From an uncultured Rhodocyclaceae bacterium (lineage in GTDB: Bacteria > Pseudomonadota > Gammaproteobacteria > Burkholderiales > Rhodocyclaceae), in NCBI GenBank assembly GCA_907163225.1, contig OU015322.1:3253501-3317500 (forward strand): a DNA stretch of 64,000 nt, given 5' to 3'. Below the pieces are notes generated by a model. The model did no database searches. It was not told where the DNA came from and saw only the letters and a list, made by a program, of their open reading frames with translations. Position numbers and translations under genes: made by a program. Positions 44,248 to 53,263 of this stretch are shown here, piece after piece (position 1 is the stretch's first letter; each line of letters opens with the position of its first letter).

Positions 44248-46530
44248 TTAGAAGTCGTAGTTCAGGGTCAGGCGTGCATTGATCGCGTCGCCTTTGTAGA
44301 GGAAGGAGCCGGAGCGATAGCCGGCCAGGTAATAGTCAGCGTTGAAGACGTTGCCGACATTCAGGCGGACCTTGGCCTGCTTGGTCACGCGATAGTCGGC
44401 GAAGACGTCGACCACGGTGTAGGCCGGGATCGGCTGTGAATACAGGCCAAGCGCCGAAGCAGGCTGACGATTTGCCGCAACGTCAGCTGCGGTCACAAAA
44501 CCCGCTGCCGTATCCGGTTGTCCTGCGTACTTCTCGCTCTCGTACTTGACGGCAGAACCGAACGCGAATGCTGGCGTCAGTTGATAGCGCAGTTGAGCCG
44601 AGGCGGTAATGTCGGCAAAATTGCTCAGGCGTTTGCCAACGTTGTCGGCAGTCGCTGAACCGAGAATCTCAGACTCCATGAAGGCGACACCGGCGAAAGC
44701 GCTCAACTTGTCAGTCACGTTACCGGCCAGGCCGAATTCGATACCCCGAACGCGGTTCTTGCCGGTGTTGAAGTTGCCGACCGAGGCGTATCCCGCGTTA
44801 CCTTCCATGACATCGGATTTGGTGGCTTGAAAAATCGCTGCCGTGGCCAGCAGCTTTTCGCCCAGCAGGTTCCACTTGGTGCCCAGTTCGATGTTTTTGG
44901 TCTTCTCGGGTTTGGCGCCAGAGGCCGATCCATTGTAGGTTACCAGGCCACCGTAGCCGGCGCTGGCGCCCACGTCGGATTCGCCGCCGTTGAGGTCAGC
45001 GGCGGAGGCGTAAGAGGCGTAGACGTTGGCATAGGGCAGGAGCTTGTAAGCCAGCCCGAAGTGGCTGTTCCACATGCCTTCGTTTTGGCTGCCGTAATCG
45101 GTGACTGCGCTGGTGTTTTGGGTGCGTAGAGAAATCTCGTTCTTGTCGTAGCGCACGCCGGCAAATGCCGTCCATTTGTCCGTCAGGTCAACGGTGTCCA
45201 TGATCGACGCTGAGAGCGCCTTTGCATGCCAGTCAATATCCCAATTCCCTTTGGTATGGGCGCGTGACAGGGCGCCGTTGATGGCGCTGAATGAAACGCC
45301 ATTCAAACGCGTGGTGCCGGAGATGCTGTAAACACCGTTGAGCACAGCGTGATCGGTGTACTCAAGGCCGATGTTGAATTCATGCTTCATTCCGGCCAAG
45401 TGCGTGTCAATGAAAAGATTTGTCTGGTTGGCAAAGTACTCAACGTCCTGCCAACCCTGGTGGGTGCTCAAATTGAGGCTGCTTGTGCTGGCGTAGGAGC
45501 CGCCAGTCGTGATGTAGCCGTTGTCCGAGCGTCCCCAGCGTGTCGCGTTGCTTAGGCGCACGCTGTCGCTGAATTGGTAATTGATGCGCGCAGTGAGGGT
45601 GTCGACTTCTGATTTCAGGAAGTCGCCGTTTTGTACATAAACAGGCGCATTCCCAAAAGGCTTGCGGTTGGGTGCGGTGCCAAAAAGGTAGCTGCCCAGG
45701 TCTGGTTTGTCTTCGGCACGCAGGCCGTAGTAATCGAAGACAACACTGAGTTTGTCGCTCGGCTTGAACAGGCCGGAGAGGGCGACGCCCTTGCGTTCGC
45801 GGTCGGCCGGGTCGCGATCCGGAACGCCCTGGTAGCCGTAAAGTACATTTGCACGCAAGGCGACGTTGTCATTGACGACGTGGTTGGCATCGAGCGTTAA
45901 ACGGCCGTAGCTATCGGTGCCGATGCCAGCAGAAATCTTGGTGAAGTCGTAATCGGTCGTTGCCTGTTTGGTGATGGCGTTGATGGCGCCGCCAACCGTG
46001 CCGCGTCCGGCAAAGCTGGAGCTGGGGCCCTTGGAGACTTCAACCTGTTCGACGGCGAAGCTCTCGCGAATAGTCATGCCGGGGTCGCGCAGACCGTCGA
46101 CGAAGACGTCGGAACGGGCTTCGTAGCCACGAATGATGTAGCGGTCGCCAAAGGCGTTGCCGTTTTCGCCGGTGCCAAGCGTGATGCCGGGCTGGGCGTC
46201 GAGAATTTCACGGAGGTCGGTGAAGCCGGAGTCTTCGATCTGGGTCTTGGTCATGACCTGAATCGTCGCCGGGGTTTCAGCCAGCGGACGCTTGCGGCGA
46301 TCGTCGCCGGATTTCTTGGCCTTGTACGGCGCACCGGATTCGGCGTAGGGGTTGTGATCGAACGCACGCTCGACAACCGTTACCGCCTTCATCTCGGTTT
46401 CGTTGTCAGCGCCGATGGCGCCCATGGGCATCATCATGGCCGTGGAGACGCCCAGCGCGATGCTGGTCTTGGCCATGCCGGGAACCCGGAAGCTGGCCGG
46501 GAACTGGGTTTTGTTGGTTTCTTTTTTCAT
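44248..46530 (-). CDS. TonB-dependent catecholate-siderophore receptor (Fiu-like)
   Basis: 760 residues from the ATG at 46530 (MKKETNKTQF), with an unusually long leader before the signal core. Plug domain at about 80-210 (TPATIQVMTKTQIEDSG, YIIRGYEARSDVFVDGLRD), then a 22-strand-type barrel ending LTLNYDF with terminal Phe. With piuC and tonB-exbBD it forms a siderophore uptake unit. The ligand is not proven. Confidence 0.92.
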   Translation of the reverse strand: MKKETNKTQFPASFRVPGMAKTSIALGVSTAMMMPMGAIGADNETEMKAVTVVERAFDHNPYAESGAPYKAKKSGDDRRKRPLAETPATIQVMTKTQIEDSGFTDLREILDAQPGITLGTGENGNAFGDRYIIRGYEARSDVFVDGLRDPGMTIRESFAVEQVEVSKGPSSSFAGRGTVGGAINAITKQATTDYDFTKISAGIGTDSYGRLTLDANHVVNDNVALRANVLYGYQGVPDRDPADRERKGVALSGLFKPSDKLSVVFDYYGLRAEDKPDLGSYLFGTAPNRKPFGNAPVYVQNGDFLKSEVDTLTARINYQFSDSVRLSNATRWGRSDNGYITTGGSYASTSSLNLSTHQGWQDVEYFANQTNLFIDTHLAGMKHEFNIGLEYTDHAVLNGVYSISGTTRLNGVSFSAINGALSRAHTKGNWDIDWHAKALSASIMDTVDLTDKWTAFAGVRYDKNEISLRTQNTSAVTDYGSQNEGMWNSHFGLAYKLLPYANVYASYASAADLNGGESDVGASAGYGGLVTYNGSASGAKPEKTKNIELGTKWNLLGEKLLATAAIFQATKSDVMEGNAGYASVGNFNTGKNRVRGIEFGLAGNVTDKLSAFAGVAFMESEILGSATADNVGKRLSNFADITASAQLRYQLTPAFAFGSAVKYESEKYAGQPDTAAGFVTAADVAANRQPASALGLYSQPIPAYTVVDVFADYRVTKQAKVRLNVGNVFNADYYLAGYRSGSFLYKGDAINARLTLNYDF

Positions 46531-46629
46531 ATTCCTATCGGGGTGAAATGAAATCACCGGACAGGACGCCCGCGCGTGCATTGAGCCCCTTGCGCTGGAA
46601 GGCAGTCCTACGGCTAGTCAGTTGGAAAC

Positions 46630-46657
46630 AGGCTGGCTGGCGTAAGGCTGGCTGACC
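46630..46657 (-). promoter_or_regulatory. GCCAGCCAGC leader motif ahead of the receptor gene
   Basis: Transcript strand: GGTCAGCCAGCCTTACGCCA then GCCAGCCTG, 100-127 nt ahead of the start. Confidence 0.5.
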
Positions 46658-46690
46658 GGGCGTAAAGAGCGCTTACCATGAATTGCAAGC

Positions 46691-46722
46691 AACGAATACA
46701 AATGATAATGTATCGTATTCGC
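46691..46722. promoter_or_regulatory. Fur-like region ahead of the receptor gene
   Basis: AATGATAATGTATCGTATTC contains TGATAAT, half of the Fur consensus, with overlapping imperfect halves (GAATAC/GTATTC flanks). About 165 bp ahead of the receptor start. Confidence 0.6.
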
Positions 46723-46769
46723 GATTCTGATACAAGTTGTTACACGCTCCTGGCGCAGGTTCTGTTGCG

Positions 46770-46800
46770 AATTTGCCGAATTATTCCGGTTGACCGTAGG
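46770..46800 (+). repeat. Dispersed GGTTGACCG repeat, copy 13
   Basis: Forward copy: AATTTGCCGAATTATT, then CCGGTTGACCGTAGG, ending three bases before the stop of the DUF2325 gene. Confidence 0.88.
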
Positions 46801-46803
46801 TGG

Positions 46804-48117
46804 CTACGTGGCCAGGCTGGCAGGTGCCGGGTCGTTCTGCGTTTCGTCAATCAGTCGCGACAGACCCGATGCGCCGCTATTTTTCATGTAGATGCACGGC
46901 TTGCCGGTTCGTTTGCACTGTTCCTTGACCCGCCAGTAGGCGTTGTGGCTGATGCAGCCAGCCTGGCAGATGACGAGATCAGCGGCGGCCAGGAAGCCGT
47001 CAATGCGGTGCAGGCTTTCTTCCAGCCCGCCGTCGTGATGCAGGAAACGTCCGCCGCGCTGCTCAATGACCTGGCGATAGCTGTCGATCGACCCGGAGCG
47101 GCCGCCGACGCAAAGGATGCTTTTGCCGGAGAGATTGGCCTCGATGTCGTCGGGCGTTGTTGCGTCGTTCGTCGGGCTGGCGCTTTCGGCCAGCAGGAAC
47201 TGGATGGTTTTTTCGGCCTCTTCGGCCTGGGCGCGTAGCCGGTCGAGTTCCCGCCCCAGTTCGCCGGCTTGCGCCGTCAGCGCGCTGGCCCGGGCTTCGG
47301 CATCGCTGGCGCGGCGGGCCAGGGCCTGGCGGTCCTTGAGATCGGGTAGGCTGCTGCGCAGCAAATCCAGCTGGCCGGTCAGCGTCGCCATGTAGGCATC
47401 CTTGCCGGCGATGTCGATGCGAAGTTCGGCAACGCGCTGGCCGAGCTGCTGTGTCTCCCGCGATTTTTCGGCGCGCTGGGCTTCGATTTCCCGGCGCGCT
47501 TCGTCAAGTTGTCGGCGCAATTGGGCATTGTCCGCCTTCAGCGTCTTCAGCACCGATAGCTCGGCCCGCGTGCCCGTGCCGAGCTGGTGCTGGATCATGT
47601 GGATGTCGGCATAAATATCCTGTTCAAGCAGGGCGTCGCAGGCCGGATGCGTCCAGCTCGCCCACAGGGCGGCGGGGAGGTCGATGCCGGTGTGGACGGC
47701 ATCCTTCCACAGCGCGCGCAGGGCGTCGGCATCCTTGGCCTTGGCAAAGACCCGGACGTTGAGCAGGAAGCGTTTTTCCAGCTGCTTGTGCAGCGATTCG
47801 GCCAGTGGCGTCCGCGTTTCGCAGGCGCCCACCGCCGTCGTGTGCAGCACGAAATCACTGGTGTCGCGGGGGAATTGCATGTTTTTGGCCATCAGGCCAC
47901 GCAACTCATCAACGCCGAAACAGACGCCAATGACCGGGCAATGGAATTTGTGCGGGATGTCCCACAGCTTGCGGCGGCGCGAGCCGGCCCTTGCGGTGGG
48001 TATCTCTTCTGCCGGGCCCTTCAGGCGAAGCTGCTCGGCAAAGGTTTCAACTGTTTTGGGGGCTTGTGACGGAGGTGCAAAAAAGCCACCGGCGACGTGA
48101 AAGGGGTGTTCGGACAT
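46804..48117 (-). CDS. DUF2325 protein with long coiled coil
   Basis: 437 residues from the ATG at 48117, with GAGGAGTCTGTCC as ribosome-binding site. The N-terminal part (to about 190) is helical; residues 190-330 are coiled coil (LRRQLDEARREIEAQRAEK); the C-terminus is a DUF2325 domain (ILCVGGRSGSIDSYRQVIE...CQAGCISHN...GKPCIYMKNSG). DUF2325 proteins are of unknown function. The Cys/His residues could bind metal. It leads or closes an operon with the two small genes upstream. Confidence 0.8.
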   Translation of the reverse strand: MSEHPFHVAGGFFAPPSQAPKTVETFAEQLRLKGPAEEIPTARAGSRRRKLWDIPHKFHCPVIGVCFGVDELRGLMAKNMQFPRDTSDFVLHTTAVGACETRTPLAESLHKQLEKRFLLNVRVFAKAKDADALRALWKDAVHTGIDLPAALWASWTHPACDALLEQDIYADIHMIQHQLGTGTRAELSVLKTLKADNAQLRRQLDEARREIEAQRAEKSRETQQLGQRVAELRIDIAGKDAYMATLTGQLDLLRSSLPDLKDRQALARRASDAEARASALTAQAGELGRELDRLRAQAEEAEKTIQFLLAESASPTNDATTPDDIEANLSGKSILCVGGRSGSIDSYRQVIEQRGGRFLHHDGGLEESLHRIDGFLAAADLVICQAGCISHNAYWRVKEQCKRTGKPCIYMKNSGASGLSRLIDETQNDPAPASLAT

Positions 48118-48137
48118 GGACAGACTCCTCGGCGATA

Positions 48138-48170
48138 AAGGCTGGCTGGCCGGATGCCCGGTTGGCTTGC
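48138..48170 (-). promoter_or_regulatory. GCCAGCCAGC leader motif ahead of the DUF2325 gene
   Basis: Transcript strand: GCAAGCCAACCGGGC, then CCGGCCAGCCAGCC, 20-53 nt ahead of the start. Confidence 0.5.
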
Positions 48171-48184
48171 AGGGATATGTTTCT

Positions 48185-48215
48185 GAAATTGGCCGTTTTT
48201 TCGGGTTGACCGTGG
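48185..48215 (+). repeat. Dispersed GGTTGACCG repeat, copy 14
   Basis: Forward copy: AAATTGGCCGTTTTTT, then CGGGTTGACCGTGG; one core change. Confidence 0.8.
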
Positions 48216-48260
48216 AAATGGCTTTTATTGGTAGGCGGGGGAAAACTGCCGCAAGGATGC

Positions 48261-48743
48261 TCAGGCCAATGGCATGAAGGGCGCGATCAGCGGGCACTGG
48301 AAATTGACTGCCAGTGCATCGCGCTCGCGGGCCAGACGCTCGCATTCGGCGTGGGCGGCGCGGATGGTTTTGTCGAGAAACCAGACGCGACGCTCGGCCT
48401 CTTCGCCGTCGCCCGACGCGGCGTGGGCTTGCTGCAAGTGCTGCCCCAGTTCAATGACCGCCCGACCTGAGTCCATGTCGTTCAGACGCTGGCGCTGGGT
48501 GGCCACCAGCTCGTTGAGCCGATTGATTTCATTGAGCTGGGCGATGATCTTGCTGGCCGATTCGGTCGCATTGCGCCGCTGGGCCTGACGGGATTGGCGC
48601 AGTGCGCCGCTCAGGGCGGCGACTTCGGCTTCCAGTCGAGCAATTCGGCTGACGCTGTCTTCCTCTGCCGGCAGACTGAGGTCGGCTTGCGGGTCAGCGC
48701 TGTCGCGCTCCAGGCGCTGGCGGTTTTTAAGCGGTGCCAGCAT
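48261..48743 (-). CDS. Coiled-coil protein of unknown function
   Basis: 160 residues from the ATG at 48743; a longer start at 48839 would lie under the next gene. Heptad-like pattern over about 40-150 (RIARLEAEVAALSGALRQSRQ, LNEINRLNELVATQRQRL). No membrane segment. Its start overlaps the gene at 48727 by 17 bp. It belongs to the DUF2325 group. Confidence 0.65.
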   Translation of the reverse strand: MLAPLKNRQRLERDSADPQADLSLPAEEDSVSRIARLEAEVAALSGALRQSRQAQRRNATESASKIIAQLNEINRLNELVATQRQRLNDMDSGRAVIELGQHLQQAHAASGDGEEAERRVWFLDKTIRAAHAECERLARERDALAVNFQCPLIAPFMPLA

Positions 48744-48936
48744 GGCCGGGTTCCTGGGGTGAACTGAGGCGATGGCTGGCCCGCTCGCAGAGTTGGCGGG
48801 TTTCGTCGTCCACCTCCGCCATGTCGCCCAGTCGTTCAAGCAAGCGGGCAGCGTGCAGCGCCGAGTGCGGGCAACCGGTTTCGTGATGGATGAGCACCAG
48901 GCTCAGGGCGCCAGCCCAAAGTTCGCTGCTTGGCAT
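48727..48936 (-). CDS. Small unknown protein upstream of the coiled-coil gene
   Basis: 69 residues with one amphipathic helical region (LHAARLLERLGDMAEVDDETRQ) and a His/Cys pair early on (IHHETGCPH). Family not recognised. It is kept because the spacing (17-bp overlap) fits an operon and the GC-third-position pattern looks coding. Confidence 0.5.
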   Translation of the reverse strand: MPSSELWAGALSLVLIHHETGCPHSALHAARLLERLGDMAEVDDETRQLCERASHRLSSPQEPGHAGTA

Positions 48937-48956
48937 GATCGTTCCTTGCGGGAAAA

Positions 48957-49067
48957 TTAATTTGAAATGCCGGCGAAGAGCAGCCAGAACAGTAGGCCGG
49001 CCAGTGAGGTGTTGAAGAGCAGGCTAGGCATGAATGACGATTCGTTGTTGAGAATTGTTCTCATCAT
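48957..49067 (-). CDS. Tiny predicted membrane protein with Fur-like boxes at its start
   Basis: 35 or 36 codons depending on which of two adjacent ATGs (49067, 49064) is used. After a polar start (RTILNNESSF) comes one hydrophobic helix (LFNTSLAGLLFWLLFAGIS). A Fur-like box overlaps its first codons and another lies 25-40 bp upstream, so it would be expressed under iron limitation. No clear Shine-Dalgarno. Confidence 0.45.
   Translation of the reverse strand: MMRTILNNESSFMPSLLFNTSLAGLLFWLLFAGISN
49049..49063. promoter_or_regulatory. Fur-like box 1 of the divergent region
   Basis: TGAGAAT T GTTCTCA, an almost perfect 7-1-7 palindrome. Confidence 0.7.
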
Positions 49068-49091
49068 AGGTGGTGGCCGTTATTTTGTAAA

Positions 49092-49106
49092 TAGGAATTA
49101 TTCTCA
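49092..49106. promoter_or_regulatory. Fur-like box 2 of the divergent region
   Basis: TAGGAAT T ATTCTCA, a 7-1-7 match 28 bp from box 1. Confidence 0.6.
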
Positions 49107-49176
49107 AGCAATGAACGTGGATTTCATGCTGTTACCTCGAAAATTAATCAGTAAATTCTAATTTACTACTATCATA

Positions 49177-49196
49177 GTAAGTAATCGAATACTTAC
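49177..49196. promoter_or_regulatory. Candidate operator of the TetR regulator
   Basis: GTAAGTA...TACTTAC, a 20-bp palindrome 11 bp ahead of the tetR-type start; such sites are typical of TetR autoregulation. Confidence 0.65.
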
Positions 49197-49207
49197 TTGG
49201 TGCGGAT

Positions 49208-49816
49208 ATGCAGCAATCACGAAGTCGTCTTCCCTCGGCCGATCGCCAGAGCGAAATCATTGCGGCAGTGCTGCGCCTGGCTGCCACCACCGGGCCAGCC
49301 GGCATCACCACCGGCGAAATAGCCCGCCAGTTGAATCTGACGCAGGGTGCCGTCTTCCGGCATTTTCCAAACAAGGAAGCGATCTGGCTGGCAGTGATGG
49401 GGTGGGTGGCGGAAACGCTGCTGGCTAGGCTGGCGGCAGCGAGGGATGGCGCGGCGTCACCGGTGGCGGCGTTGCGGGCGCTGTTCATGGCGCATATCCG
49501 TTTCGTGGTGGCTCACCCGGGCGTTCCCCGGTTGATTTTCAATGAGTTGCAACAGCCCGGCGACAGCCCGGTCAAGGCTTGCGTCCGTTCTTTGCTGGCC
49601 GATTACCGGCGGCTGCTCGCAGCATTGCTGGATGAAGCCGGGCAGCGTGGACAACTGATCGTCGGACTCGATCAGGCAGCGGCAGCGACGCTGTTTATTG
49701 GCAGCGTGCAAGGCTTGGTCATGCAATCGATGTTGCTTGGCAGCGCAGAAGACATGGTGCTCGCCGCCGAGCCGGTTTTTACCCTGTATCTCGGCGCAAT
49801 TTCGGAGGCCGCATGA
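49208..49816 (+). CDS. TetR-family transcriptional regulator
   Basis: 202 residues. The HTH is TGEIARQLNLTQGAVFRHFPNKEA (read in parts). The all-helical C-terminal domain binds an unknown ligand. It is the first gene of the exporter operon and overlaps the next gene by four bases; a palindrome lies directly upstream. Confidence 0.92.
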   Translation: MQQSRSRLPSADRQSEIIAAVLRLAATTGPAGITTGEIARQLNLTQGAVFRHFPNKEAIWLAVMGWVAETLLARLAAARDGAASPVAALRALFMAHIRFVVAHPGVPRLIFNELQQPGDSPVKACVRSLLADYRRLLAALLDEAGQRGQLIVGLDQAAAATLFIGSVQGLVMQSMLLGSAEDMVLAAEPVFTLYLGAISEAA

Positions 49817-51003
49817 AACTCAATGGACTGATTTCACGGCGGATCGGCATTTCGCTGCTGGCGCTGGCCTTGCTCGTATTGTTCGCCATGGTGATTGTTC
49901 GGGCCGGGCCCTTTGCGCCGGTGCGGGTTACCCTGGCTTCGACGAGTGAGGGAACGATTCGTCCGGCACTGTTCGGCATCGGTACGGTCGAGGCGCAGCG
50001 TTCCTATCTGGTTGGGCCGACGACGGCCGGCCGGGTCAGCCGGGTGCTGGTCGATGTCGGCGAAACGGTCAGGGCCGGCCAGTTGCTGGCCGAAATGGAC
50101 CCGGTCGATCTCGACGAGCGGATCGGCGCGCTGGCCGCTTCGGTCGCCCGCGCCAAGAGCGCCATCCAGGCCGCCGAGGCCCAGCAACAGGACGCCGGGG
50201 CGCGCCACCGTCTGGCGGCTGCCAATACGCGGCGCTACCTTGATCTTGGCGAGAAGAAATTTGTCAGTTCCAGCGCCGTTGAGATCAAGCAGCAGGAACA
50301 GATTTCGGCTTCGGCCGGGATCGATGTTGCCGCAGCCAATCTGGCCGCGGCTCGCCAGGAGTTGCAGCGCTTGCAGGCTGAAAAGGCCGGGCTGGGCCAG
50401 CAGCGCCGGAATATCCGCTTGCTGGCGCCGGCCGACGGGGTGATTACGGCGCGCGACGCCGAGGCGGGATCGACGGTGGTCGCCGGGCAGGCGGTGATTC
50501 GGCTGGTTGAACCCAGCAGCCTGTGGGTCAAGGTCCGCCTTGATCAGGCGCACTCGCGCGGCCTGGCGCTGGGCTTGCCGGCCGAAATTGCCCTGCGCTC
50601 GAATGTTTCCCAGGCACTGCCGGGCAAGGTCGCCCGGCTCGAACTGGTGAGCGACAGCGTGACCGAAGAACGTGTCGTGCAGGTGGCTTTCGATCAAATC
50701 CCCAGTGGCGTGGCGCTGGGCGAACTGGCCGAGGTCAGTTTGCAGCTGCCGGCGACGGAAGACGCCCTGCTCTTGCCGAATGCCAGTATCAAACGGCAGG
50801 GCGAGCAGAATGGGGTATGGGTTTTCCGGGACGGCAAAATCGGTTTTGCCCCGGTCAAGCTGGGCGCCAGCAGCCTGGATGGACAGGTGCAAGTGCTTGA
50901 TGGCCTGCCGGTCGGCGCGCAGGTGGTTGTCCATAGCGAAAAGGAGCTGACGGCGGGCAGCCGCGTCAAGGTGGTCGATTCGCTGGTCGGGGGCGGCGCA
51001 TGA
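49813..51003 (+). CDS. HlyD/MacA-type periplasmic adaptor (DevB-like)
   Basis: 396 residues. An N-terminal anchor (ISLLALALLVLFAMVIV), a biotinyl-lipoyl region (GRVSRVLVDVGETVRAGQLLAEMD), a coiled-coil hairpin at about 105-190 and the beta-barrel part (LLAPADGVITARDAEAGSTV). It links an inner-membrane ABC exporter to an outer-membrane channel that is not encoded here. Confidence 0.9.
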   Translation: MKLNGLISRRIGISLLALALLVLFAMVIVRAGPFAPVRVTLASTSEGTIRPALFGIGTVEAQRSYLVGPTTAGRVSRVLVDVGETVRAGQLLAEMDPVDLDERIGALAASVARAKSAIQAAEAQQQDAGARHRLAAANTRRYLDLGEKKFVSSSAVEIKQQEQISASAGIDVAAANLAAARQELQRLQAEKAGLGQQRRNIRLLAPADGVITARDAEAGSTVVAGQAVIRLVEPSSLWVKVRLDQAHSRGLALGLPAEIALRSNVSQALPGKVARLELVSDSVTEERVVQVAFDQIPSGVALGELAEVSLQLPATEDALLLPNASIKRQGEQNGVWVFRDGKIGFAPVKLGASSLDGQVQVLDGLPVGAQVVVHSEKELTAGSRVKVVDSLVGGGA

Positions 51004-52193
51004 TCAGCCTGGCCGGCCGGGACATTCTGCATTCCTGGAGCAAATTCGTTTTCACCGGGGTCGGGCTGGGCTTGCTGATCGGCGTCACGCTGACCATGGC
51101 CGGCGTCTATCGCGGCATGGTCGACGATGCCAAGGCGCTGCTCAACAACAGCGGCGCCGATCTGTGGGTGGTGCAGAAGGAAACGCTCGGCCCCTACGCC
51201 GAGTCGTCCAGCCTGCACGATGATATTTACCGCAGCATCCGCGGCCTGCCAGGCGTCGCGCAGGCGGCCAACGTGACCTACCTGACCATGCAGGTTCGCC
51301 ACGGCGATAGCGATGTACGGGCCATGGTGGTCGGCTTCGAGCCCGGGCAGCCCGGTGAGCCGGGTTACCTGGTGGCTGGCCGGCAGATCACGCGCAGCCA
51401 TTACGAGGCGGTGGCCGACCTCAAGACCGGCTTTCGCCTCGGCGAGTCGATCCGGATTCGCCGCCACGACTACACGGTGGTCGGGCTGACCCAGCGCATG
51501 GTTTCCTCGGGCGGCGATCCGATGGTTTTTATCCCGTTGAAGGATGCGCAGGAGGCGCAGTTTCTCAAGGACAACGACGCCATCCGCAACGACCGGGCGC
51601 GGACTGCGGCCAACCCGGCGCTCAACCGGCCGGGGGTGCCCGGTCTGCTGGAGGCGATCCAGGCGTCGCAGGCGACGAATCGCAACGTCAATGCGGTTCT
51701 GGTCAAGGTCGGTGCCGGGTTGTCGCCGGAAGTGGTAGCCGAGCCGATTCGTCGCTGGAAGCACTTGCAGGCCTACACCCGCGAGCAGATGGAGGAAGTC
51801 CTGGTGGCCAAGCTGATCGCCACGTCGGCCCGGCAGATCGGCATGTTCCTGGTCATCCTGGCGATTGTCAGCGCGGCGATTGTCGCCTTCATCATTTACA
51901 CGATGACGCTGGGCAAGATCCGGGAAATCGCCGTGCTCAAGTTGATCGGCACCCGCAACCGGACGATCGCCGGGATGATCCTGCAGCAGGCGCTGGGGCT
52001 GGGGGTGATCGGATTTATTGTCGGCAAGACCGTGGCGACCTTCTGGGCGCCGGCTTTCCCGAAATACGTGCTGCTCGAAACCGGGGATGCCGTGCGCGGT
52101 TTCGTCGCGGTCATGGTGATCTGCGCCATCGCCAGCACGCTGGCCATCCGGGCGGCGCTGAACGTCGATCCGGCGACGGCGATCGGTGGCTGA
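51000..52193 (+). CDS. ABC exporter permease, FtsX/DevC type
   Basis: 397 residues: one membrane helix near the N-terminus (VFTGVGLGLLIGVTLTMAG), a large periplasmic domain (to about 270) and three C-terminal helices. The segment NNSGADLWVVQKETLGPYAES resembles DevC of heterocyst glycolipid export. Overlaps both neighbours. Confidence 0.9.
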   Translation: MISLAGRDILHSWSKFVFTGVGLGLLIGVTLTMAGVYRGMVDDAKALLNNSGADLWVVQKETLGPYAESSSLHDDIYRSIRGLPGVAQAANVTYLTMQVRHGDSDVRAMVVGFEPGQPGEPGYLVAGRQITRSHYEAVADLKTGFRLGESIRIRRHDYTVVGLTQRMVSSGGDPMVFIPLKDAQEAQFLKDNDAIRNDRARTAANPALNRPGVPGLLEAIQASQATNRNVNAVLVKVGAGLSPEVVAEPIRRWKHLQAYTREQMEEVLVAKLIATSARQIGMFLVILAIVSAAIVAFIIYTMTLGKIREIAVLKLIGTRNRTIAGMILQQALGLGVIGFIVGKTVATFWAPAFPKYVLLETGDAVRGFVAVMVICAIASTLAIRAALNVDPATAIGG

Positions 52194-52194
52194 G

Positions 52195-52905
<711 letters not shown>

Positions 52906-52936
52906 AAACTTCTCTGGCTGGATGACAGGAGGATGC

Positions 52937-53245
52937 ATGCATCACCGCTGGCTGCACATATTTCTCTTATTGGCGCTGACTGTCGCCAGCCTGCCAGCAC
53001 AGGCCCGCGGCCCCTGGCGGGCGAGCGAGGGTAACACCCGTGGCTGGCAGTTCATGACGCCGGAAGAGCGCGTCGAGCATCAGGCAAAAATCCGCAGTTT
53101 CCGAACCCTGGAAGAATGTGAGCGCTATCGGGCCGAGCACCATCACCTGATGGCCGAACGGGCAGCCCGGCAAGGTGGGCAGCTGAGCAGCGGGGGGCGG
53201 GATATTTGCGAGCATCTGCGCCCGGTGGCCGGCGACATGCGTTGA
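52937..53245 (+). CDS. Small exported protein of unknown function
   Basis: 102 residues from the ATG at 52937, after a strong ACAGGAGG site. Signal peptide (IFLLLALTVASLPAQA), then a charged domain (MTPEERVEHQAKIRSF, LEECERYRAEHHHLMAERA) with clustered His and a late Cys. It lies between the ABC exporter and the flavocytochrome, so it may serve either. Not recognised as a named family. Confidence 0.7.
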   Translation: MHHRWLHIFLLLALTVASLPAQARGPWRASEGNTRGWQFMTPEERVEHQAKIRSFRTLEECERYRAEHHHLMAERAARQGGQLSSGGRDICEHLRPVAGDMR

Positions 53246-53263
53246 CGGCCAGCAAGTCATTCC

